Of a stretch of 5,627 bases of DNA, positions 1 to 5,598 are shown in pieces (position 1 is the stretch's first letter; each line of letters starts with the position of its first letter). This DNA comes from RGIG1681 sp045657465 (GTDB lineage Bacteria > Bacillota > Clostridia > Christensenellales > UBA1242): the NCBI GenBank assembly GCA_045657465.1, contig JAZOTD010000003.1, positions 1-5,627 of the forward strand, in the 5' to 3' direction. The notes below the pieces were generated by a model. It did no database searches and was not told the DNA's origin. It saw only the letters and a program-made list of their open reading frames with translations. The translations under genes were made by a program, and so were the position numbers.

Positions 1-1
1 G

Positions 2-832
2 TTTTATTCAGGAAAAGAAAAGCTTAAGCAAATTGAAGAAGAACTCAAGATTTTGCTCCTTCCAAAAGACGAAAATGACGAAGGTAACGTAATTGTTGAA
101 ATCAGAGCAGGTGTTGGTGGAGATGAGGCTGGCATCTTTGCAGGTGATTTGTTTAGAATGTATACCATGTATGCTGATAGAAATCGTTTTAAAGTTGAAG
201 TTTTAGATGAAGAAGGTGGCGAAGGTGGCATTATTAAGCAAGTTAACTTTATGGTTACTGGAAAGGGTGCATATGCCAAGTTTAAGTATGAAAGTGGCGT
301 TCACAGAGTTCAAAGAGTGCCAGTAACAGAGAGTTCTGGCAGAATTCACACTTCAGCTGCCACAGTTGCTGTTTTGCCTGAAGCTAAAAACGTTCAAATC
401 GATATTAATGAAAAAGATTTGCAAATTGATTATTACAGAGCAGGTGGTGCTGGTGGACAACACGTAAACAAGACAGAGTCTGCAATTAGAATCACACACC
501 TTCCAACAGGTATTGTTGTTGCTTGTCAAGATGAAAGAAGCCAAGGCAAAAATAAAGAAAAGGCAATGAACTGGCTCAAGTCAAAACTTTATGATTATTA
601 TCAATCACAAGAAGATTCAGCTTATGCAGAAAAAAGAAAGATGCAAGTTGGAACCGGTGATAGAAGCGAAAAAATTAGAACATACAATTATCCACAAAGC
701 AGGGTGACTGACCACAGAATCAATATGACAATCTATTCACTTGAAAACTTTATGAATGGTGATATTGGAGAAATGGTTAAGGCATTAGAGATTGCTGACC
801 AACAAGCAAAACTTGCAAATATAGAAGAATAA
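2..832 (+). CDS. prfA: Peptide chain release factor 1 (RF1), 5'-truncated by the window edge
   Basis: RF1 recognises UAA and UAG stop codons in the ribosomal A site and triggers hydrolysis of peptidyl-tRNA. The reading frame is open from base 2, and 276 residues are visible. The family is about 360 residues long, so roughly the first 85 (most of the N-terminal helical domain) lie off the window. Seen in order: the end of the helical domain with an LLLPKD segment; RAGVGGDEA; the stop-codon recognition tripeptide P-V-T (320-328) in a VQRVPVTES context, which is RF1-type PxT rather than the SPF of RF2; the catalytic GGQ loop (452-460) in GAGGQHVN, whose Gln is normally methylated by PrmC; then QDERSQ.KNK, GDRSEKIRTYNYPQ.R and VTDHRI. 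All are hallmarks of functional RF1. The stop is TAA at 830-832, followed at once by a terminator, so this is the last gene of its transcript. The TTG at 53 is an internal Leu codon, not a start. The promoter and start are outside the window. Confidence 0.97.
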   Translation, partial: FYSGKEKLKQIEEELKILLLPKDENDEGNVIVEIRAGVGGDEAGIFAGDLFRMYTMYADRNRFKVEVLDEEGGEGGIIKQVNFMVTGKGAYAKFKYESGVHRVQRVPVTESSGRIHTSAATVAVLPEAKNVQIDINEKDLQIDYYRAGGAGGQHVNKTESAIRITHLPTGIVVACQDERSQGKNKEKAMNWLKSKLYDYYQSQEDSAYAEKRKMQVGTGDRSEKIRTYNYPQSRVTDHRINMTIYSLENFMNGDIGEMVKALEIADQQAKLANIEE

Positions 833-837
833 AATTT

Positions 838-880
838 TAAAAATAAGGTGTTATGACAAACATAACACCTTATTTTTATT
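838..880 (+). terminator. Rho-independent terminator of prfA
   Basis: Bases 838-855 pair perfectly with 861-878 (18 bp) around a five-base ACAAA loop. The GC-containing core is GGTGTTATG (847-855) with CATAACACC (861-869), flanked by an A-tract on the left and a T-tract on the right. It begins six bases after the prfA stop codon. The A/T-flanked symmetry could make it work in both directions, but no minus-strand gene is visible here. Confidence 0.93.
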
Positions 881-903
881 GGCTTTACAATAAATTGAGC
901 CAA
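879..903. repeat. Short inverted repeat upstream of the kinase A promoter
   Basis: TTGGCT (879-884) and AGCCAA (898-903) form a 6-base inverted repeat with a 13-base spacer, between the prfA terminator and the -35 box at 910. It could be a regulator site next to the promoter, or chance in AT-rich DNA. No equivalent is seen at the kinase B or uvrC promoters. Confidence 0.25.
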
Positions 904-909
904 ATTATA

Positions 910-938
910 TTTACAAAATATTGTTATTATGTTATAAT
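910..938 (+). promoter_or_regulatory. Sigma-70-type extended -10 promoter for kinase A (predicted leaderless)
   Basis: The -35 box is TTTACA (910-915), followed by a 17-base spacer and TATAAT (933-938) preceded by TG-T, giving TGTTATAAT (930-938). The -10 box ends eight bases before the ATG at 947, so a transcript starting about seven bases downstream of the -10 would begin at about 945-947. There is no room for a Shine-Dalgarno site. Confidence 0.85.
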
Positions 939-946
939 TATTATAT

Positions 947-1927
947 ATGGAAACAAAAGACTTAAAAGTGTTGTATGGAGATGATTCACTGATAAGGCCA
1001 ATGGTTGCTAAGCGTAGAAGTTTATCTTCAAAGCGTGGTGCAGAAGGGGTGGCTTATTTTGTTGGGCAAGAATTTGTTATGAAATATTTTGAGCGAATCA
1101 ATATGCCTTATCACACATTTGACAACTATGCTTTGGAGCTCAAAAAGTTTGCTGATGGTGGATTATCAGTTCCTAAAATTTATTCTTGGGCGATGTCTCC
1201 AATAAATGTAGAAGACGGCGTGTATAGATATTATATTTTGCAAGAGAGAGTTGCGGGTGAAGATTTGTTGCCATATTCACTAAATGATGTCGAATCAAGA
1301 TGCATGAAGTTTTGTTCAAGAAAAGAATTTGATGGGGCAATTGAAAACATTGCAGAGAATAAAGCGCTTTATAACAAGATGCTAAACGAGTTTGTTTCGC
1401 TTATGCTTGAAAGAAACAAAGAACTTGCAAGTCTGTCAAAAGAAGAAATTGCGAAGTTTATAAACACTTATTTTGAAATAAATCGCAGGTCTGTGTTTAG
1501 CTCACCAGATTTGCATCCAGGAAATGTTTTGTTTGATGGAAAGCGAATGGTTTTGATTGATGAGACAATGACATTTGCAAGTCCAAACAAATGGCTTGAT
1601 TATGAAGGGAATTTTAAAGAGCGTTATTTTAAAGTTGAAACGTTTCATGATTTGTTATATTTGTTTACTTGCAACAGACACATTCAATCATATCTTGGTT
1701 GTTATGAGCAGGAGACTGGTGAAAAGGTTGATAGAAAGATTTTGACTGATGCAAATGAAAATAAAAAAGTTTTTGGTCAATTTATGAAGCTTTGGGTTAG
1801 CGAAGGAATGAAAATGTTTATTCCTGGTGAGATGACTTCACTTGACATTGAAATGCTTTATAGACAAGTTGATGACATTGTCGATGAAAAATCTGCAAAA
1901 GAGATTTTGCAACAGTTAGAGAAATAG
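947..1927 (+). CDS. Kinase A: protein-kinase/aminoglycoside-phosphotransferase-like protein, substrate unknown
   Basis: This 326-residue protein has the landmarks of the kinase-like fold shared by aminoglycoside phosphotransferases, ABC1/RIO-type and protein kinases. Seen: a glycine-containing nucleotide loop GAEGVAYF (31-38); a strand ending in VMK with K46 as candidate ATP-binding Lys; E64 as candidate helix-C partner; a hinge-like YYILQER (95-101); a catalytic-loop motif PDLHPGN with D188 and N193; and LID with D205 in place of the metal-binding DFG Asp. All expected catalytic residues are present. The His-Arg or His-Gly normally before the catalytic Asp is Ser-Pro here. The remainder (about 210-326) looks helical. 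No signal peptide or membrane span is seen, so it should be cytosolic. The ATG at 947 is supported because kinase B, read from its own ATG, places its Lys at the same position 46. There is no Shine-Dalgarno; the promoter abuts the ATG. Stop is TAG. Family membership is inferred from motifs; the substrate could be a protein or a small molecule. Confidence 0.8.
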   Translation: METKDLKVLYGDDSLIRPMVAKRRSLSSKRGAEGVAYFVGQEFVMKYFERINMPYHTFDNYALELKKFADGGLSVPKIYSWAMSPINVEDGVYRYYILQERVAGEDLLPYSLNDVESRCMKFCSRKEFDGAIENIAENKALYNKMLNEFVSLMLERNKELASLSKEEIAKFINTYFEINRRSVFSSPDLHPGNVLFDGKRMVLIDETMTFASPNKWLDYEGNFKERYFKVETFHDLLYLFTCNRHIQSYLGCYEQETGEKVDRKILTDANENKKVFGQFMKLWVSEGMKMFIPGEMTSLDIEMLYRQVDDIVDEKSAKEILQQLEK

Positions 1928-1942
1928 AAAATATGATAAAAT

Positions 1943-1977
1943 GGGGTGTTATGTTAAGCATAACACCTTTTATTTTA
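1943..1977 (+). terminator. Rho-independent terminator of kinase A
   Basis: GGTGTTATG (1945-1953) pairs with CATAACACC (1959-1967) around a five-base TTAAG loop, with two extra G-U pairs at the base and a T-rich tail (1968-1977). It lies 15 bases after the TAG stop. The nine-base arms are identical to the core of the prfA terminator. Confidence 0.88.
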
Positions 1978-2007
1978 TGCGATTGCGTGGTTTTTAATAA
2001 ATTTTTC

Positions 2008-2026
2008 ATAATGGTATTTACATTAT
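2008..2026. repeat. Short inverted repeat over the kinase B -35 box
   Basis: ATAATG (2008-2013) and CATTAT (2021-2026) form an inverted repeat with a seven-base spacer. It overlaps the -35 box TTTACA (2017-2022), a position where a repressor could block RNA polymerase. It is short and AT-rich, so chance is a real alternative. Confidence 0.25.
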
Positions 2027-2045
2027 AAATAGGTTATGTTATAAT
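2017..2045 (+). promoter_or_regulatory. Sigma-70-type extended -10 promoter for kinase B (predicted leaderless)
   Basis: TTTACA (2017-2022), a 17-base spacer and TATAAT (2040-2045) within TGTTATAAT (2037-2045). The -10 ends eight bases before the ATG at 2054, exactly the geometry of the kinase A promoter. The 12-mer TTATGTTATAAT and the TATATATGG around the start codon are also identical between the two genes. No Shine-Dalgarno is present. Confidence 0.86.
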
Positions 2046-2053
2046 AAATATAT

Positions 2054-3055
2054 ATGGATAGAAAAAGTGTGCTTTTAGGCAATGATTACAATGAAATTTT
2101 GTTAAATGCAATTCCTATGCTTTCTAGCTTTCCAAGTTATACTGGTGGTGAAGGAACTGCATACTTTTTGAATGACCAATTTGTTGTTAAGCAATTTAAA
2201 ACAAATCAAAACTGGGAATATTTTGATGATATTTTTGAATCGTATTGCAGTGAACAAAGACGCTTTAATCAAATGGGATATTCAGTGCCTAAAATTTATT
2301 CTTATTTAAAACTCCCAAACTTTAAATATTATTCAGGTGAATGTCCAAATAAAAACAATTATTACATTTTAGAAGAAAGAATGAAGGGCAGACATTTGTA
2401 TTTTGGTGAGATTGACAAGATTTATGGGCTTGTTGCAGATTTGTTTTCAAAGCATGAGTTTAAAGAAATTGTTTCAAATCCTGACGAGAATCTTGCAGAA
2501 TTTAAAGAGATTGTAAAGATTTTTATTAGAGATTATATTCAAATGAACGAAATGATTGAATCAATGCCAGAAGATGAGCTTGGAAAGTTTGTGTTTGACA
2601 TTCATCAAATGTATATGGGTGGAGAATACAGCACTCCTGATATATTTCCGTCAAATATTTTGCTTGATGGCACTCATCTAAATATTATTGACAATCAAGT
2701 TGTGTCTGGTAGAAAAAGAATGGAATCGCCTTCAAGACGTGAAAGTGTGTTTGTTAGTGATATTTTGAATATGTTTTATTATAACAGTGAAATTTATAAT
2801 TTGTCGCAAGGTTGTTTGTTTTATTTAAAAGACAAAAAGCTTTTAGATGTGTCATATTTGAGAAGAAAAAATATTAAAACATCAAAAGCGGCTGTGATTA
2901 AAACAATAAATGTCATGAACAAATATTGTGATAATCCAACGATAAGAGAAGCGAGAATGACGCTATTGGCATTCTCAACACTTAAACAATTTTTTAATGA
3001 CAATGATTCACTTGAAATTATGAAAGATATTAAGTGTGCACAATTTGGAGAATAA
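2054..3055 (+). CDS. Kinase B: divergent tandem paralog of kinase A, kinase-like fold, substrate unknown
   Basis: This 333-residue protein is a clear but distant paralog of kinase A. Matching blocks in the same order are GGEGTAYF (31-38) with VVK and K46 at the same position; YCSEQRRF with E67 as candidate helix-C Glu; YSVPKIYS (76-83); YYILEER (103-109); PDIFPSN with D196 and N201; IID with D213; and a later D-I-L-x-x-F-x-x-N segment matching D-L-L-x-x-F-x-x-N of kinase A. The nucleotide- and metal-binding residues are kept. The DLHPGN motif of kinase A is changed to DIFPSN, with Phe replacing His beside the catalytic Asp, so activity or specificity may differ. The linker before the hinge is slightly longer (about 86-102). 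The protein looks cytosolic, with no signal peptide or membrane span. The start is fixed by the adjacent promoter and agreement with kinase A. The TAA stop lies inside the following terminator stem. The substrate is unknown; a pseudokinase role cannot be excluded. Confidence 0.78.
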   Translation: MDRKSVLLGNDYNEILLNAIPMLSSFPSYTGGEGTAYFLNDQFVVKQFKTNQNWEYFDDIFESYCSEQRRFNQMGYSVPKIYSYLKLPNFKYYSGECPNKNNYYILEERMKGRHLYFGEIDKIYGLVADLFSKHEFKEIVSNPDENLAEFKEIVKIFIRDYIQMNEMIESMPEDELGKFVFDIHQMYMGGEYSTPDIFPSNILLDGTHLNIIDNQVVSGRKRMESPSRRESVFVSDILNMFYYNSEIYNLSQGCLFYLKDKKLLDVSYLRRKNIKTSKAAVIKTINVMNKYCDNPTIREARMTLLAFSTLKQFFNDNDSLEIMKDIKCAQFGE

Positions 3056-3086
3056 AAACAATGCAATACATGCATTGTTTTTATTT
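3050..3086 (+). terminator. Rho-independent terminator of kinase B
   Basis: Bases 3051-3065 pair perfectly with 3071-3085 (15 bp) around a five-base ATACA loop. The core is ACAATGCA/TGCATTGT with an A-tract on the left and a T-rich right side. The kinase B stop codon (3053-3055) is part of the left arm, and the right arm reaches into the uvrC -35 box. The arms differ from the two upstream terminators. Confidence 0.88.
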
Positions 3087-3112
3087 ATATTTAAAATTTT
3101 CTGTGTTATAAT
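3084..3112 (+). promoter_or_regulatory. Sigma-70-type extended -10 promoter for uvrC (predicted leaderless)
   Basis: TTTATA (3084-3089), a 17-base spacer and TATAAT (3107-3112) within TGTTATAAT (3104-3112). The -10 ends six bases before the ATG at 3119, so the predicted transcript starts at or about the A of the ATG. No Shine-Dalgarno is visible. The -35 box shares two bases with the foot of the preceding terminator stem. Confidence 0.82.
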
Positions 3113-3118
3113 TGGTGT

Positions 3119-4954
3119 ATGAATAGAGAAGAATTGTTAGAAAGAGTCAAAACTGAATTGCCTGACACGTCTGGTGTTTACATTATGAAAAACACAGATG
3201 ATGAGGTTGTTTATGTTGGAAAAGCTAAGTCTCTTAAACGAAGGGTTAAGAGTTATTTTGATGCTTCGCCAAAAACTCAAAAAACGTATGCATTGGTGTC
3301 TAACATTGACCATTTTGATTATATTTTAACAAACTCTGAACTTGATGCATTTTCGTTGGAAAATAATCTTATAAAAAAATATAAGCCTAAATATAATATT
3401 TTGCTTAAAGATGACAAAACATTTCCTTATTTAAAGATAGATTTTAATGAGAGATTTCCTAGAGTGCAGATTGTTAGGCGTCCAAAAACAGAACCTAAAG
3501 TTATGCTGTTTGGTCCATATGTTACGGGAACTCGAATTTCTGAGCTTTTGAGCATTATTAAGTCGGCGTATCCTGTTAGGTGGTGCAATATCAATTTTGA
3601 CAAGAAAAAGTTGCTTGACAGGCCTTGTTTGCATGGCGAAATTGGGAATTGTTTGGCACCATGTGTTTCTTATGAAAATGAATCAAAATATCTTGAAATG
3701 CTTGATAATGTTGTTGATTTTTTGAATGGAAAAACAAGTGATGTGAAAAAGCAGTTAAAATTAAAAATGAACAAGTTTGCAGAAGAGTTAAAGTTTGAAG
3801 ATGCACTTGTTTTGAGAAATCAAATAAAAGCGGTTGAAAATATTGAAAAAGAACTGATAACAAGCCTTACTAGCGATGCAAATATTGATGTGTTTGCTAT
3901 TGAAGAGATTGATGAAGTTTATGACGTAAATGTTATGATGATTAGAAACGGCAAAAATGTTGGGCAGGTTAATTTTGCTTTGGCAGATGTTGTTGGGGAG
4001 AAAAATGAGCTTTTGCTGTCGTTTATTTCAAACTATTATGTGGCACGAGCGATGCTTCCTAAAGAGATTGTTGTTAAGTCGTTTAATGACGAGCAAAGAG
4101 AAATGTTGCAAGGATATTTGCTTTCAAATTTAAACAGAGCAGTTAAGGTGGTTGTTCCTAAAATAGGTATCAAGGTTGAATTTTTGGAGAATTGTTCAAA
4201 AAATGCGATTGAGTTTTTGACTCATTCAAAAGAACGAATTGAAAAGCGCCAAAAAATGACTGTGGGGGCGTTGGAAAATTTGAAACAACTTCTAAATCTT
4301 TCTAGGCTTAAACGAATTGAATGCTTTGATATTTCGCATATTAGTGGTGAATTTTTGGTTGCTTCAATGGTTGTTTTTGAAGACGGAGAGCCTGCATATA
4401 AAGAATATCGCAAGTTTAAAATTAAGACCGTTGGCGGAAACGATGATTATGCATCTATGAAAGAAGTGTTAACCAGACGTTTGGTTGATTATATTGAATG
4501 CAAGGAAAACTTTAACAAGAAACCTGACCTTTTGCTTATTGATGGTGGCTTTGGGCAACTTGCTGTTGCTAAAGAAGTTTTGAATGAATTAAATCTTGAA
4601 ATTCCGGTAGTTTCGCTTGCTGAAAAAAATGAAGAAATTTGCACGCTATCGAGCAAAGAACCTATTGTTTTGAAAAAGAGCGATCATGTTTTAAAATTGT
4701 TGCAACGAGTTCGTGATGAAGCTCATAGATTTGCAATAACTTATCACAGAGAATTAAGGGGTAAGTCTTTAAAAAGTTCACTTGCTGAAATTGAAGGGCT
4801 TGGAGATGTTAAGGTTAAGGCACTTATCAAACATTTTAAATCGGTTGAAGCTATATCAAGAGCTGATGAAAAAGAACTGGTTAAAGTTGAAGGAATTGGT
4901 GAAAATCTAGCTAAAATCATTTTTGATTTTTATCATAAAAATATTGTGAGATAA
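3119..4954 (+). CDS. uvrC: UvrABC excinuclease subunit C
   Basis: UvrC makes the 3' and 5' incisions around bulky lesions after UvrA/UvrB damage recognition in nucleotide excision repair. At 611 residues it is full length (E. coli UvrC is about 610). Seen in order: the N-terminal GIY-YIG nuclease domain for the 3' cut, with GVY (19-21), YVGKAK (32-37), R42 as likely catalytic Arg and E81 in LENNLIKK as likely metal ligand; four cysteines C156, C170, C178 and C182 in the W-C / RPC / NC-LAPC pattern that binds a 4Fe-4S cluster in this family; a UVR motif that contacts UvrB (about 208-242); the RNase H-like nuclease domain for the 5' cut, with D404 (FDISH), D475 (LIDGG) and H536 (RDEAHRF) as catalytic triad; and C-terminal helix-hairpin-helix repeats for DNA binding (about 556-606, IEGLGD and VEGIGE). 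All key residues are intact. The ATG gives the normal N-terminus. The gene probably heads an operon with the SDR, as no terminator separates them. Confidence 0.97.
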   Translation: MNREELLERVKTELPDTSGVYIMKNTDDEVVYVGKAKSLKRRVKSYFDASPKTQKTYALVSNIDHFDYILTNSELDAFSLENNLIKKYKPKYNILLKDDKTFPYLKIDFNERFPRVQIVRRPKTEPKVMLFGPYVTGTRISELLSIIKSAYPVRWCNINFDKKKLLDRPCLHGEIGNCLAPCVSYENESKYLEMLDNVVDFLNGKTSDVKKQLKLKMNKFAEELKFEDALVLRNQIKAVENIEKELITSLTSDANIDVFAIEEIDEVYDVNVMMIRNGKNVGQVNFALADVVGEKNELLLSFISNYYVARAMLPKEIVVKSFNDEQREMLQGYLLSNLNRAVKVVVPKIGIKVEFLENCSKNAIEFLTHSKERIEKRQKMTVGALENLKQLLNLSRLKRIECFDISHISGEFLVASMVVFEDGEPAYKEYRKFKIKTVGGNDDYASMKEVLTRRLVDYIECKENFNKKPDLLLIDGGFGQLAVAKEVLNELNLEIPVVSLAEKNEEICTLSSKEPIVLKKSDHVLKLLQRVRDEAHRFAITYHRELRGKSLKSSLAEIEGLGDVKVKALIKHFKSVEAISRADEKELVKVEGIGENLAKIIFDFYHKNIVR

Positions 4955-4955
4955 A

Positions 4956-4961
4956 AAGGAG
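4956..4961 (+). promoter_or_regulatory. Strong Shine-Dalgarno site of the SDR gene
   Basis: AAGGAG lies six bases before the ATG at 4968, within the 13-base gap after the uvrC stop. It is the only convincing Shine-Dalgarno among the four visible starts. It fixes the SDR start and shows that this organism does use Shine-Dalgarno-led initiation for internal operon genes. Confidence 0.88.
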
Positions 4962-4967
4962 ATAATT

Positions 4968-5598
4968 ATGAAAAAAATTACAATTATAACCGGTGGTTCT
5001 AAAGGTGTTGGAAAAGAACTTGCAAAAGAGTTTTTGCTTAAAGGTGAGAATGTTTGTATTATTGCAAGAACAAAAACTGAATTAGAGAAAACAAGAAATG
5101 AATTGTCAAACATGACATCGAATGATGTGATTGCATATGTTGGAGATGTTAGTGATGAAAACTTTGTGAAAAGATTTTATGCTGAAATTTCTAAGAAATA
5201 TGATATTACGTGTCTAGTTAATAATGCGGGTGTGGGAAGATTTGCTTCAATTTATGACAATAACAAAAAAATGATTGACGATATTTTTCCTGGAATAGTA
5301 TATGGAACTATTTTAATGACAACGTATGCGTTGCCTTATTTAAAACAAAACAAAGATATTTCTAAAGTTGTAAATATTATATCGCAATCAGGACGTAGGA
5401 CATATAAAAATGAAAGTGTTTATTGTGCTGCAAAATGGGCACAAGAAGGATATTCACAGTGTTTGAGAAGTGAAACATTTGGAACGAATGTGAAGGTGGT
5501 TAATGTTTATCCTGGTGGAATTAATTCAGGTTTTTGGAATGCTAGCAGGGATTATGTTAATGTTGACGTTCAAAAAACATTTGCGTCTACTGAAGAAG
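4968..5598 (+). CDS. Short-chain dehydrogenase/reductase (SDR), 3'-truncated at the contig end
   Basis: This is an NAD(P)-dependent oxidoreductase with a Rossmann fold, probably cytosolic and probably translated from uvrC readthrough. About 210 native residues remain. Seen: a TGGSKGVG cofactor loop (8-15, classical TGxxxGxG); IIARTK (31-36), where R34 after the second strand favours NADP(H); GDVSD (59-63) contacting adenine; NNAG (85-88); an NIISQSG strand with S139 as candidate catalytic Ser; YCAAK (152-156) as the YxxxK catalytic motif; and YPGG (181-184). The Asn of the classical Asn-Ser-Tyr-Lys tetrad, expected near residues 102-114, is not seen there. Classical SDRs are about 240-260 residues, so some 30-50 residues are missing. 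The frame stays open to the window end, but its last nine codons, and most of the one before, are adapter sequence (see the entry from 5599), not protein. The substrate cannot be inferred. Confidence 0.93.

Noticed and set aside
53..55. TTG as the start of the release factor gene
   Set aside because: The same frame is open back to base 2 and encodes residues that fit the RF1 helical domain (KQIEEELKI leading into LLLPKD), so the TTG is an internal Leu and the gene is cut by the window edge.
838..880. Hairpins at the gene ends as a CRISPR array, riboswitch or mobile-element repeat
   Set aside because: Each is a single hairpin directly after a stop codon with a T-rich tail and a five-base loop, which terminators fully explain. 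There are no regular spacers, target-site duplications or transposase genes.
884..911. Second promoter for kinase A (TTTACA at 884-889 with TATATT at 906-911)
   Set aside because: The -10 match is weak, the spacer is 16 bases and there is no TG extension. The promoter at 910-938 is far better. It could still be a minor start giving a leader of about 30 bases.
1001..1003. Alternative kinase A start at Met19
   Set aside because: An AAGG lies only three bases upstream, which is poor spacing. Kinase B aligns from its own first ATG with its Lys at the same position 46, and the promoter sits directly before 947.
947..3055. Kinase pair as a toxin-antitoxin module (HipA-like)
   Set aside because: The two genes are similar in size and sequence, each with its own promoter and terminator. 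There is no small DNA-binding partner gene, and I see no HipA-specific motifs.
3591..3863. Antisense reading frames inside uvrC, the kinases and prfA
   Set aside because: They overlap well-supported genes, have low-complexity Phe/Leu/Ser-rich translations typical of reverse-strand reading of AT-rich genes, and lack ribosome sites or recognisable motifs.
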